Of a stretch of 64,000 nucleotides of DNA, positions 26,054 through 35,386 are shown piece after piece (the first letter of the stretch is position 1; each line of letters starts with the position of its first letter). The position numbers were made by a program, and so were the translations under genes. The DNA is from Gangjinia marincola (GTDB lineage Bacteria > Bacteroidota > Bacteroidia > Flavobacteriales > Flavobacteriaceae): NCBI RefSeq assembly GCF_039523415.1, contig NZ_BAAAFG010000002.1, positions 62,001 to 126,000 on the forward strand, read 5' to 3'. The notes beneath the pieces are model-generated. The model was not told the DNA's origin and did not search any database. It saw nothing but the letters and a program-made list of their open reading frames with translations.

Positions 26054-27232
26054 TTAAGAGGCTAATACACTACCATATAATTCTAGCATACCAGATATCA
26101 TATGACCTTCAGTATGTTGTTGTTCTATTTTTTTTCTGGCATTTTTCTTTATTTCTTTGATGTGATCTACTGTCATGATATTGAATAATGATAGTTGATT
26201 CGCAATAGCCTTTGGATCTCTTTTAGGTATAAGCCATCCTGATGTATTATGATCAATCACTTCAGCCATACCTCCACAATTGGTACTAATAACGGGAGTT
26301 CCTAAGGCCATAGCTTCTAAAACCACATTTGCTATTCCTTCTTCTATCGATGGAAGTAAAAGTACATCGGCCTGAGTTATTTTTGATTTTACTTCATGTT
26401 GTTTAAGCAGTGGTTCAATCAATACGTGCTCTTGCAAACCCAAATGATGAATTAAATACAACAGTTCTTCATCTCCCTCTACTCCAATCAATCTATATTG
26501 AAAAGCTATGTCCAGCTCTTTTAAAAGTTTACACGCTTCCAGGGCATAGTTATATCCTTTTATCCAATGAACACGACCAACCGATATAATATTTAATTGT
26601 TCATGCTCTTTAACGTTAGAATTGAATTCGAATTTATCCAAATCAAGACCAGAGTATACGACCTTATCTATTACACCATGATGTTTAGAAAATTCTTTAG
26701 CCTTAGCATTAATTAATTTTGATACAGCATGAAAACCATCAAGTTTTGGGAACCATTCCTTTAAATACGCATAATTCTTATCGTCAATAAAGGGCTTTAC
26801 ATTTACCTGAGTTCCCCTAAGACTAAGGATAATTTTAGTAGACTTTTCCTCAATTAACTCTTCAAATAATGGAATGAGTGAAGGCCACTGCAGATGAATA
26901 AGGGAAGGACCAATTTTCTTTATTTCTATTAGAGTATTTCTTTTTTTTAATTCAAAAAGTCGTTTGTTGACGATCAAACCTGGTAATTTAATGATATACT
27001 CCACATTTAAACTCTTAATAGCTATATAAATACTCTTAAGAACTAAGAGAAGAGGTTTTTTAGAGGTTCCTAATCCAATATAGGTGACTCCTAAAACTTT
27101 TTGAGGATCTGTTTCATCGAAGCCTAAAATATACACATTATGTTTCTTAACGAGAGCTTGGGTTAATCGCCTGATAAAAGCAGTGGTTTTAAAACTACCA
27201 TCAAAAAGAATAATATTTTTTCTCTCGTTCAC
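26054..27232 (-). CDS. Glycosyltransferase family 4
   Basis: A 392-residue GT-B glycosyltransferase starting at GTG (27232). It has the donor-domain opening NIISVGRVHWIKGYNYAL and the motif VLLLPSIEEGIANVVLEAMALGTPVISTNCGGMAEVI with both glutamates of the E-x7-E motif. The acceptor domain has an SLRGTQVNVKPF segment and VSKLINAKA, seen also in the 24739 gene, so the two may be distant paralogs. Starts 3 bases after the previous stop and is followed by a 145-base gap, the largest break in this part of the cluster. Confidence 0.88.
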   Translation of the reverse strand: MNERKNIILFDGSFKTTAFIRRLTQALVKKHNVYILGFDETDPQKVLGVTYIGLGTSKKPLLLVLKSIYIAIKSLNVEYIIKLPGLIVNKRLFELKKRNTLIEIKKIGPSLIHLQWPSLIPLFEELIEEKSTKIILSLRGTQVNVKPFIDDKNYAYLKEWFPKLDGFHAVSKLINAKAKEFSKHHGVIDKVVYSGLDLDKFEFNSNVKEHEQLNIISVGRVHWIKGYNYALEACKLLKELDIAFQYRLIGVEGDEELLYLIHHLGLQEHVLIEPLLKQHEVKSKITQADVLLLPSIEEGIANVVLEAMALGTPVISTNCGGMAEVIDHNTSGWLIPKRDPKAIANQLSLFNIMTVDHIKEIKKNARKKIEQQHTEGHMISGMLELYGSVLAS

Positions 27233-27235
27233 GAC

Positions 27236-28258
27236 TTATAAGGTGTTGTAAAATTCCTCTATTCTATCGGCAATATTAGACCAGGAATATTGTTTTGACG
27301 CCTTACGATTTTGTTTACTAATTTTTTGGAGTAACTCTTCGTTTTTACTCCATTCAACAGCAGTTTCAATCATCGCGTCCTTTTCTTCAGCTTTTGCTAA
27401 AAAATTTCGAGTTTTTGCTAAATATTCACGATTCCCGCCCACATCAGTCGTAATGATTGGCAAGCCGCATGATAAGGCTTCCAGCAATGAATTGCATGCA
27501 GTGCTATTTAGTAAAGGTAAAAAAAGCAATGTGGCTTTTTGATAGAAAGATCTTAACTGTAAATCGTCTAAATTACTGTGTATGTTTACAGCCTTGTGAT
27601 GATGTATTTTACCCGCATAATCAGGATGAACGATACAATCGAATTGTAAATCAGCAATTTTTGATGCTAAAATCGGGATAGCCTTGTTTAAATAGTTAAA
27701 ATCTCTTAAATGTTGACCCACGAATAGAAATCTAGGATTATTTGCCATGTTATCGGCTGGTATAAAGAATTCAGTTTCCACACCATGAGGTATATAAGTA
27801 ACCTTATCTAATCCCAGCCATTCTTTAATAAATCCTACTTGATTGACCCCAACTGCAATAGCCCCATCAAGTGATTTGAGATAGGTTTTTTTAGATATTC
27901 TATTTTGCAGGGTATCTGGCGGTTTATGAAATGTAGCACACGCTTTAATTGCAGTATTTCCAGCATTTCTTTTCACCGTGTGCCTTACATCGCGTTCAGC
28001 ATTTAAATAATGTACGACAGTATACTTTTCATTATTCTTTCTTAGCATTCTATAGAGATTCCAGTCTTTTAAGAAACTATTAGAATCATACAGTCCTGCT
28101 TCTTGAGCATGTAAATCACTAATTGCTTTGGCAAATCTGTATGGAATTCCTGATTCTAATGAGAGAACCTCAACATCTGATATGTAATCCAGTAGTTTTG
28201 CGTAACCAGAGTTTATCGCATGATGCTTAGAACGATGTGGAATAATAATCTTTCTCAT
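27236..28258 (-). CDS. Glycosyltransferase family 4-like
   Basis: A 340-residue protein with a GT-B layout. It has IPHGVETEFFIP, then PRFLFVGQHLRDFNYLNKAIP, and LLFLPLLNSTACNSLLEALSCGLPIITTDVGGNREYL, where the second glutamate position fits but the first is an Asn-Ser-Thr stretch (a less typical GT4). Most likely a sugar transferase acting on the lipid-linked repeat. The first base of its start codon region overlaps the upstream gene's stop by one base. Confidence 0.83.
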   Translation of the reverse strand: MRKIIIPHRSKHHAINSGYAKLLDYISDVEVLSLESGIPYRFAKAISDLHAQEAGLYDSNSFLKDWNLYRMLRKNNEKYTVVHYLNAERDVRHTVKRNAGNTAIKACATFHKPPDTLQNRISKKTYLKSLDGAIAVGVNQVGFIKEWLGLDKVTYIPHGVETEFFIPADNMANNPRFLFVGQHLRDFNYLNKAIPILASKIADLQFDCIVHPDYAGKIHHHKAVNIHSNLDDLQLRSFYQKATLLFLPLLNSTACNSLLEALSCGLPIITTDVGGNREYLAKTRNFLAKAEEKDAMIETAVEWSKNEELLQKISKQNRKASKQYSWSNIADRIEEFYNTL

Positions 28259-29400
28259 TACAAAAAATCTTTCTCCATGATATCTATGATTCTTCGAACG
28301 CTTTTCTTTGGGTGAATATAATTCTCAAAATACATTCTGGCATTATTACTCAATGCATCTGCTAATTGCTCATCTTTAAGAACCCTATAAATTTGATGAA
28401 TAAGTTCTTCATCGCTATCAAAAAATAATACTTCTTTTTCATTTTGTAAAGGTACTGGAAGCTCTGCTGTTAAACGTTCTGCAATAATGACTTTTCCTTG
28501 CGATAAGTATTCAGCCATTTTCCATGCGGGTGATTTGGCTAATCCTCTGGTATAAATAACAATTCGAGCATTTTTTAAAGCAGCAATGTATTCCAGGGGT
28601 TCTGAAGGCACATTAGAAATGGCATCAGGGAATTTCTTTAAAGCGAGAGGCGAAGGTATAAACCCACCTTTGAAGTTATCTGGAAAAGTTTTACGTAAAA
28701 GTTTAGTAATTCGATATCGTTGCTCATGGATTTCCTGAACATCCTTTTGCTCATCAATAGGGAAGCATCTGGTTTGAAACATAATTGTGTTTTCACTACT
28801 ACGGTGATACGTTTCAAATTGCTCTATATAACGCCCCTTTTGGATAAAATCCCAATGCTTTTTTTGAAGTCGAACGGTTCTTGCTAAACGGGAAACAAAT
28901 TCACGATCAAATTTGAGATTTACATTTAAATTCGATAAATACATCCCCCATTTAAATTTTCTTTGATCATATTTTTCATGAGAATGAACGCCAAATGTTA
29001 AGCCCAATTTTTTAATCTTTCGCCTATATTGTTGTGGTAGTTCGTCTACATGAGCTTGTTCAAAATTTCGTTTAAATATAATATCACAATGTTCTAGGGC
29101 AAAAGCAGAAAAACTATCTGAAAAGTCGTAAAGATCTGTTGCAAATTTGACACACTTCCCAGTTTGTAGATGTTTTAATTCATACAATGATGTCTTAGGA
29201 TGTGGCCGCTGGTTTAAGTTATTTCCATTATTGAGAGAAGTTCTATAGGTCCCCAGTTTTTTGCGCAAATCCATGTGAATTGAGGTTGTAATAAAACCAC
29301 CTTTTTCAAGGCCAAACAGACCTGTTTGAATATAAGAGGAATGATTAAGCTCCTGGGGTGTATATATATTTATATGATATAATGCGCTATTGTTATCCAA
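28258..29400 (-). CDS. Glycosyltransferase-like protein, family not recognised
   Basis: A 380-residue protein starting at TTG (29400). I do not recognise the N-terminal 200 residues. The C-terminal part looks like the donor half of a GT-B enzyme: EPLEYIAALKNARIVIYTRGLAKSPAWKMAEYLSQGKVIIAERL followed by LPVPLQNEKEVLFFDSDEELI and a final region typical of Glyco_trans_1_2-type proteins. No signal peptide or membrane segment. Position between two clear GT4 genes supports a role in the same glycan. Function beyond that is a guess. Confidence 0.65.
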   Translation of the reverse strand: MDNNSALYHINIYTPQELNHSSYIQTGLFGLEKGGFITTSIHMDLRKKLGTYRTSLNNGNNLNQRPHPKTSLYELKHLQTGKCVKFATDLYDFSDSFSAFALEHCDIIFKRNFEQAHVDELPQQYRRKIKKLGLTFGVHSHEKYDQRKFKWGMYLSNLNVNLKFDREFVSRLARTVRLQKKHWDFIQKGRYIEQFETYHRSSENTIMFQTRCFPIDEQKDVQEIHEQRYRITKLLRKTFPDNFKGGFIPSPLALKKFPDAISNVPSEPLEYIAALKNARIVIYTRGLAKSPAWKMAEYLSQGKVIIAERLTAELPVPLQNEKEVLFFDSDEELIHQIYRVLKDEQLADALSNNARMYFENYIHPKKSVRRIIDIMEKDFL

Positions 29401-29405
29401 GACAA

Positions 29406-30539
29406 TTATTCATTTAATGCATCTTCTACAGAGCGTCTAAGCACCTTACTGGTAGCCGCTATACTGTATTCATCTCTGGCCTTTTGCAATGCCCCTTTCG
29501 AAATCAACTTTTGCTTGTCATTATTCTCAAAATAAGCCACTATTTTCTTGCTGTATTCCTCTGGAGAACTAAGCAATCCATTTATTTGATCGGTAATCAC
29601 ATCTGCAGGTCCACCGGGACAGTTAATCCCAGCCACCGGTGTTCCACAGGCCATCGCTTCAATCATGACCATACCAAATGTCTCTTTATCACTGGGAAGT
29701 GTAAATAGATCTGCCTCTTGAAAATAGTATGGTAATTCATCATGCTCCTTATGACCTAAAAAATGAACCTGATTTTCAAGTGAATTTTCTTTGACAAGAC
29801 ATTCCAGTTCATTTTTATACTCTGGCGAACTGGTGGGACCAATTATATTTAATTCTGCATCTTTAAATCCTGCATCTACTAATGATTTTAACGCTTCTAT
29901 GGCCATATGAATTCTTTTCCACTCTACAATCCGACCTACATAAAGCAATTTAGGATGTTCATTCTCGTTTTTTAAGGGCGAAAAAACGTTCGTATCCACT
30001 CCCAATGGAAAAACCCTGATATCTAATCCTTTAAACATATCTAGTTTTTCCATATCTGCTTTTTGAAGATAGGTGTGCACAAGGATATGTGCTGCGTTAG
30101 TATAAAATTCTCGCTGGTCGGCATTATCTGTGTAATGTTGTCCTCCTAACATAGCGATGTACTTCTTTTGATTGGACAGGATGAGCTTTCCCAATCGATG
30201 CGAAAATGGGCTTGAATGACCAGACATGTTAATGATAGTAACCTCTGGAAGATTCTTTTTATAGTATCGATAACAGGAAGATGACACCTGTTTCTTCCAT
30301 TTTTTATGATCTCCGTTTAAGGTAAAATCTACCGGAAAGAAACGATAGGTTATACCATCAAAATCAAATGAATATTTGAATAATCGAGGTGTTAAATACT
30401 CGATAGAACCTGTATAATTATTGTCTTTAGTCAAGTTTTGCATAGCTTTTAAGTGGGGCTGACTGTGGTAGGTAGCAACACTTTCTTCCACTACGCCGGC
30501 AGCTTGAGGTGTAAAGGGATGGAGAATAGAAATAGTCAA
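29406..30539 (-). CDS. Glycosyltransferase family 4
   Basis: A 377-residue GT-B enzyme starting at TTG (30539), directly after the upstream stop. The donor half reads KLLYVGRIVEWKRIHMAIEALK and ADLFTLPSDKETFGMVMIEAMACGTPVAGINCPGGPADVI, an almost textbook GT4 E-x7-E segment. The N-terminal half begins ISILHPFTPQAAGVVEESVATYHS. Sugar specificity unknown. Six bases upstream of the next gene start in the operon. Confidence 0.88.
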   Translation of the reverse strand: MTISILHPFTPQAAGVVEESVATYHSQPHLKAMQNLTKDNNYTGSIEYLTPRLFKYSFDFDGITYRFFPVDFTLNGDHKKWKKQVSSSCYRYYKKNLPEVTIINMSGHSSPFSHRLGKLILSNQKKYIAMLGGQHYTDNADQREFYTNAAHILVHTYLQKADMEKLDMFKGLDIRVFPLGVDTNVFSPLKNENEHPKLLYVGRIVEWKRIHMAIEALKSLVDAGFKDAELNIIGPTSSPEYKNELECLVKENSLENQVHFLGHKEHDELPYYFQEADLFTLPSDKETFGMVMIEAMACGTPVAGINCPGGPADVITDQINGLLSSPEEYSKKIVAYFENNDKQKLISKGALQKARDEYSIAATSKVLRRSVEDALNE

Positions 30540-30540
30540 A

Positions 30541-31656
30541 TTAAACTGTGTTTAGAAATGATGTTAGACAATCACTTTGTTCTTTTTTAGCTAAAGTCAA
30601 TGCATTAAATAAGTTAAGTTGTTCATCATCCAAATTATCATAGAGTCCATCTATTTTATGGATTATGTTCTCAACATCAAGCTGATTCACTTTGGTCGAA
30701 TAATTATAAAAACCAATCGTATTTAAAAAGTCACTGGTTTTTGGTTCATACTCAAAGGCATGAAAAGGTGTGTGTGCAGCTGCCGAAAAAATCATCGCAT
30801 GCAAGCGCTGGCCGGCAAATACATCTAATCCCTCAAGAAAGTCTATAGCCTCTGAAATTCGCTCATAATTTTCATAAGAACGAAGTTCGCTAAACTTCTT
30901 GAGACTTATAGTATTAAGCATGTAATTAAGGTCTGATTTAGTAGTAGGATATAAGTATATGTTCCAATTATCATTTATTAAACGTTGCACAAAGTTAAAG
31001 GCAAATTTTTCTACTACACTTTTATCAGCCCCATGAATCCTATCTCCAATATTGCAAAAATTTATACCTATGGTTTTATTCTTTTTCTTTCTTTTTAAAT
31101 TCTGTCTAGTATAATAAACGCCAGGGTCGTGTAGAATATCAACATTAGAAATACCCCATGATTGAATTTCTTTTTTTGATAAAATCCCCCTAACTGAAAT
31201 AAAAGGCGAATCTTTGAGTATCTCTTTCCATGAGGGAATATCAATAGGAAATCCAATTTCATTTGCAAATTCAGGATCGGCTACACCTGGCCCCAAGGTT
31301 ATTACTTTTGCATTTGGGTACCTGCCTTTGAAGTGATAAAGTAATTTTAAATAGCTTTCGTTTTTTGCTTTTCTAATGATTGTACCTCCACCTAAGACTA
31401 TATAATCGGGATTCTCAATAAAATACTTCCTGAATATTTTACCCGCAGAAGGTTTCTTATAAGATAATTTGTACAATGCTATCTTAGTCTTTAACATAGA
31501 TTCAATAGCATCATAGATTGCTTCATCACCTAAATTATCCATATCAGTACATCCAACATATATCGCTTTCTTTTTAGAATTCAATAGAAATGAAATGCCT
31601 CTTGGTAACATCCTTATTTCATCCTTAATAACCTTAATATATCCCTTAATACTCAT
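30541..31656 (-). CDS. Polysaccharide pyruvyl transferase family protein
   Basis: A 371-residue member of the CsaB-like pyruvyltransferase fold. It opens with AIYVGCTDMDNLGDEAIYDAIESML (the family's glycine-asparagine-x-GDE entry), then YIVLGGGTIIRK, ISVRGILSKKEIQSWG, HDPGVYYT and, at the C-terminal side, DVFAGQRLHAMIFSAAAHTPFHAFEY, where the RLHA motif is strongly conserved. The family transfers pyruvate from phosphoenolpyruvate to form ketals on sugars, adding a negative charge. The reaction here is inferred from the fold and context. Confidence 0.85.
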   Translation of the reverse strand: MSIKGYIKVIKDEIRMLPRGISFLLNSKKKAIYVGCTDMDNLGDEAIYDAIESMLKTKIALYKLSYKKPSAGKIFRKYFIENPDYIVLGGGTIIRKAKNESYLKLLYHFKGRYPNAKVITLGPGVADPEFANEIGFPIDIPSWKEILKDSPFISVRGILSKKEIQSWGISNVDILHDPGVYYTRQNLKRKKKNKTIGINFCNIGDRIHGADKSVVEKFAFNFVQRLINDNWNIYLYPTTKSDLNYMLNTISLKKFSELRSYENYERISEAIDFLEGLDVFAGQRLHAMIFSAAAHTPFHAFEYEPKTSDFLNTIGFYNYSTKVNQLDVENIIHKIDGLYDNLDDEQLNLFNALTLAKKEQSDCLTSFLNTV

Positions 31657-31687
31657 ATGTAAAGCTGGATTTTGTCTTACTATTTAA

Positions 31688-32611
31688 TTAATTGAGCTTT
31701 TTAAGAATGTTTTTCAAGCGTTTTTTATATCTATTCTTTCTAAGTTTTGCATGATATCCACCAAAGATATTCCTAATATTATTAATAAATTTGACCTCTT
31801 TTTTGTGGGCATTTAAATGAATAGCATTGTAAGAGATGTAAAATTCAGCTTGATTTTCTTTGTAATTTACCTCACACTTGGTCATGGTTTGTTTCCAGTT
31901 GATAAAGTGAAGATACATATGCTCTTTTTTAGGTTGGAGGTCTACTTGATATAATTTACCCTGATCAAAAAGCCACCTGTCTAATACGTATTCTTGTGCA
32001 CCGGTACCATTGATATGATTTAACAAAGGTTTTTCCCAATACACTTTATACTTAAAATCCTCATCTAAAATCTTTTTTTGAATGAATTGAGTGAGAATTT
32101 GTTCATCAAACCACATGAACTTCTTCTTTTCAAATAGATCCTTATAGTGGTCTACTAGCTTATACAGTGTATTGATATCTACAGAATTTCGAAACAAATT
32201 AAAATGACCTGAAATAGCTCCTTTTCTACTTGATATAATATCATAGCGTCCAAGCAAATCATCAGTCATATAGGAGCGAATATCACCCCATATAACGTCC
32301 ATATCACAGAAACCCCAAAAATCATATCCGTCTATATGCTCTCCAAAGATATCTCCGTAGGCGGGTTTTAAATCACAAAACTTTCTGGGGGTTAAAGGAA
32401 CCTTTGTTTCAACAGTTTGATTGATATGAAAATTTAACTCTTTAAGGTCAGTTTTTAAGAAAGTTATATTCTTTGGATAATCATCTGGAATTTCGCAATC
32501 TGTAGGACATAACCAGTGAATTGTTTGATTATAAGAAATGGACGTTAAGTATGCATCAAACCATACGGGCCATTTTCCAAAATAAGGAATAATTAAGATA
32601 ATGGATTTCAT
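31688..32611 (-). CDS. DUF6625-type putative glycosyltransferase
   Basis: A 307-residue protein with the DUF6625 opening ILIIPYFGKWPVWFDAYLTSISYN, then TPRKFCDLKPAYGDIFGEHIDGYDFWGFCDMDVIWGDIRSYM. The CDMDV stretch is a likely DxD metal- and nucleotide-sugar-binding motif, so a GT-A glycosyltransferase is a fair inference. The tail is strongly basic (KKRLKNILKKL). The ATG at 32611 overlaps the upstream sulfotransferase's stop by 4 bases (ATGA). Confidence 0.7.
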   Translation of the reverse strand: MKSIILIIPYFGKWPVWFDAYLTSISYNQTIHWLCPTDCEIPDDYPKNITFLKTDLKELNFHINQTVETKVPLTPRKFCDLKPAYGDIFGEHIDGYDFWGFCDMDVIWGDIRSYMTDDLLGRYDIISSRKGAISGHFNLFRNSVDINTLYKLVDHYKDLFEKKKFMWFDEQILTQFIQKKILDEDFKYKVYWEKPLLNHINGTGAQEYVLDRWLFDQGKLYQVDLQPKKEHMYLHFINWKQTMTKCEVNYKENQAEFYISYNAIHLNAHKKEVKFINNIRNIFGGYHAKLRKNRYKKRLKNILKKLN

Positions 32612-33327
32612 GATTCAAATGTGTAGTTGAACATACTAATATCTTTTGCGTAAATTTGTGCCACAATCGCCTTAGTTTCTTGCGTATAATAGGAGTGGTA
32701 ATCCTTTTTTCGGGAAGAAGTGTTTCTTTTCCTTAATGTTCGTTCAATTCCTAAACGTTTGGCAATAGTACTAAAATCCTCATCAATGTTTTCTAATCTT
32801 CCGATGAAATCCATTCCCGGCTGTCCATTCTTTTTTGTCAAAAAGACGTGTTGATGTTGAAAATGCAGGGATCTTGAAATGTTTTCTTCGGTCAACCATC
32901 CTTTTACAAATGACTCAAAATCATTAAATTTTCCCAAGTGCTGTCTAGCCCAAAGAGCATCTTTCTTAGTAATACCACCTTCCTTTAAAAAAAAATAAGT
33001 AGACACTAATCTATCCCAAGGATTTCGTACAAATGCAAACTTAAAGTACCGTTCAAATGTTGTTTTTGGAAAGATATCTTGGTAATGTTGGAGTTTTCGA
33101 TGACTACCCCCTGTATTGCCAAATAACGTATAACATACTGATAAACCTGCATTTTTAGGAATATGCACGAAAATGCATTTATAGTAATCTAATGCACCTA
33201 TTGAGGATACGAATTCTGGTGATTTCCATTGTTCAGGATTATACGTGGCTATCGACTGTCTTTTTCGAACAACTTCCCTGATTGAACCCGGTAGTAAATG
33301 ATAAATTTTATTTTTCAACGATTTCAT
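32608..33327 (-). CDS. PAPS-dependent sulfotransferase (family 2 type)
   Basis: From the ATG at 33327 the protein has 239 residues; a TTG at 33360 is possible but lies inside the upstream gene. It shows the two PAPS-binding signatures of carbohydrate sulfotransferases: CIFVHIPKNAGLSV (5'-phosphosulfate loop with KNAG) and FVRNPWDRLVSTYFFL (3'-phosphate loop). Known relatives (Sulfotransfer_2) sulfate hydroxyls on glycans. The PAPS-making genes cysC, cysD and cysN lie about 5 kb upstream in the same direction, so sulfation of the cluster's polysaccharide is likely. Confidence 0.83.
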   Translation of the reverse strand: MKSLKNKIYHLLPGSIREVVRKRQSIATYNPEQWKSPEFVSSIGALDYYKCIFVHIPKNAGLSVCYTLFGNTGGSHRKLQHYQDIFPKTTFERYFKFAFVRNPWDRLVSTYFFLKEGGITKKDALWARQHLGKFNDFESFVKGWLTEENISRSLHFQHQHVFLTKKNGQPGMDFIGRLENIDEDFSTIAKRLGIERTLRKRNTSSRKKDYHSYYTQETKAIVAQIYAKDISMFNYTFES

Positions 33328-33334
33328 GACTGTT

Positions 33335-34261
33335 TTAGCTACCCTTCTTAATTCGGTCAAATCCTTTTTTCGTAATATAATTATATAACGCGTATCCTAA
33401 AAAAGTTACGCTATCCCTATTGTGACAAATTCTAAAAAATGATAATTCTTCACAAATCCAGTTAACCTTTCCATGCAGCATTAGTTTTTTATACGTCTTT
33501 CTTCCCTGACGTTTTGCTTTAGCTATGATCAAAGGATTGTTGCTGTGCGTCTCCATTAATTTTTTGCTTAGATAAATCAGTGAAAATTGTTGTTTTTTGT
33601 TTATCTGAGCTGTTTTATTGGAGATAGAATCGCTGGTCGTGTTATATACAGCCAAAGGTAAATTTGTAAAAACATACGTGAGTTTTTGACAAAAAACTCT
33701 GCCAAAAAATTCGTATTCCTGTGCTTTATGGATATTCTCATCAAATCTATGATCTCCAATGGCTGAGCGTTTTAGCATTACATCGTTAGTAATCATAGGC
33801 TTTTTCCCTAATATATAATCAATGTAAAAATCTGAAGATGTGAAAGAAGTCACGTGCTCTTTTGGATAAATCTTTACAGGATTCGTGCTATGAGCATCTT
33901 TAATCACGTCTGCTTTATAGGTTAGTGCATGACTTATTTTTACCTCTATTTTCTCCTTCATCATTAAGTCATCGCTATCAAACCATTGGATGTAATCTCC
34001 TTTGCTCATTTCTAAGCCATAGTTTCTACAGGCATTCGCTCCTTTTTTTATGTGTGAAGGTCTTTTGTAATAACTAAGGCGTCGTTCTGTTTTCATCAAT
34101 CGTTCTAGAAGATTTGATGTGTCATCTGTACTGCCATCATCGACCACAATACATTCCCAGTTCGTATAGGACTGATTGATAATACTTGCAATCGTATCTC
34201 CAATAATATGACTTCTGTTGTACGCAGGAATGATAATTGAAACCATGGGATAATGCTTCAT
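33335..34261 (-). CDS. Glycosyltransferase family 2
   Basis: A 308-residue GT-A enzyme with the GT2 opening PMVSIIIPAYNRSHIIGDTIASIINQSYTNWECIVVDDGSTDDTSNLL and a DxD-type segment at GDYIQWFDSDDLMM. The C-terminal third is less conserved. A typical inverting sugar transferase of capsule and O-antigen loci; acceptor and donor unknown. It begins 4 bases after the stop of the next GT2 gene. Confidence 0.9.
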   Translation of the reverse strand: MKHYPMVSIIIPAYNRSHIIGDTIASIINQSYTNWECIVVDDGSTDDTSNLLERLMKTERRLSYYKRPSHIKKGANACRNYGLEMSKGDYIQWFDSDDLMMKEKIEVKISHALTYKADVIKDAHSTNPVKIYPKEHVTSFTSSDFYIDYILGKKPMITNDVMLKRSAIGDHRFDENIHKAQEYEFFGRVFCQKLTYVFTNLPLAVYNTTSDSISNKTAQINKKQQFSLIYLSKKLMETHSNNPLIIAKAKRQGRKTYKKLMLHGKVNWICEELSFFRICHNRDSVTFLGYALYNYITKKGFDRIKKGS

Positions 34262-34265
34262 AATA

Positions 34266-35333
34266 TTAAGCAGTAGGGCTATTATGACCAGATAATTGAC
34301 TGGAAATATAGTAATAGCTATGTTTTAAAAAATGTTTTGCATGATGTTTTGATTTATACGGTTTTTGATATGCCAGGTATATACTCAGTACCGTTCTAAA
34401 CTTTTTTGGCGAATATTGCTTCCCTAATTTTGGGTAACTTATCAAATTCATAACCAAAGATTCAATCCTATGTTTATAATACTCTCTGGTGTCTAAGTCA
34501 TTAATGCGTTCGTAATATTGATGTAATATCCGCGCAAAAAGTAATTTCACGTAGCGTTGCTCAAATTGGTTTTTAGAACTCCAGATGCTACCCTCGTGTT
34601 CACGATAGGCATCTGGTATCATGTTATGAAGGTACTTTGCTTTACCATGACTTCCCAACAAGCTGATTAGAAATGTATCCCCATTGAATACCTCAAAAAA
34701 TTCCTTCGGAAAACTTCTCACTTTATTTCTAAACATCAACGTTAAGGTAAGCAAAAAAGCTCCTTGCCTAAGTTCCTTCTCACTGTAGACTCTATCTTCT
34801 TTTAATTTTAGCTTTGATTGATGTATTTGTCGCCCTTCAGAATTAATAATAACTGCATTGTGACAACATGCTACGTAAGATGTATTGGCGTCTAAAAAAT
34901 CAGCTTGCTTCTGAAGTTTAAGTGGATCTTTCCAGTAATCGTCCCCATCTATTAATGCTATATATTCTCCTTTTGCCTGGTATATATTATAAACAAAATT
35001 GAATCTTCCTATTGCTGCTTTACGTACTAATATTTTATTAGAGTCTTGATGTAAAAATAAAGTGATTCTTTCAGGATATTTTAATGCGTAACTTTCGCAA
35101 ATTGCTCTTGTAGCGTCAGTTGAATTATCTTCGCCCACTAATATTTCAACCGGAAAATTAGTCTTTTGCCTTAGAACACTATCCAAACACTCTTTAATAT
35201 ATTTTTCATGATTATAGGCAGTAATACAAACTGATACTTTGGGACGGTTTGTAGACTCTCCACCTACAATATCAATTTTTTCGTTTTGAAACTGACGTTT
35301 AAATTGCTTGAAGCTTAACTCATCGTTTTTCAT
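34266..35333 (-). CDS. Glycosyltransferase family 2 (tandem paralog A)
   Basis: A 355-residue GT2 enzyme: VSVCITAYNHEKYIKECLDSVL, then EILVGEDNSTDATRAI and the DxD-type GEYIALIDGDDYWKDPLKLQKQ. It is clearly paralogous to the next upstream gene (35387): both share DYWxDPLKLQKQxDFL, GAFLL, FPKEFFEVxNGDTFLI and the S-IWSS segment in the same order. The duplicated pair probably adds related sugars, or the same sugar at two positions. A TAAATTTG box lies 45 bases upstream of its start. Confidence 0.9.
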   Translation of the reverse strand: MKNDELSFKQFKRQFQNEKIDIVGGESTNRPKVSVCITAYNHEKYIKECLDSVLRQKTNFPVEILVGEDNSTDATRAICESYALKYPERITLFLHQDSNKILVRKAAIGRFNFVYNIYQAKGEYIALIDGDDYWKDPLKLQKQADFLDANTSYVACCHNAVIINSEGRQIHQSKLKLKEDRVYSEKELRQGAFLLTLTLMFRNKVRSFPKEFFEVFNGDTFLISLLGSHGKAKYLHNMIPDAYREHEGSIWSSKNQFEQRYVKLLFARILHQYYERINDLDTREYYKHRIESLVMNLISYPKLGKQYSPKKFRTVLSIYLAYQKPYKSKHHAKHFLKHSYYYISSQLSGHNSPTA

Positions 35334-35377
35334 AATTCAAGATGGTCTATTATAACCGTACCACGTAAAATCATCGT

Positions 35378-35385
35378 CAAATTTA
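35378..35385 (-). promoter_or_regulatory. Possible internal -7 element in the cluster
   Basis: On the minus strand TAAATTTG matches TAnnTTTG exactly, 45 bases before the 35333 start, in one of the few intergenic gaps. No good -33 element is present; chance occurrence in AT-rich DNA cannot be excluded. Confidence 0.25.
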
Positions 35386-35386
35386 A

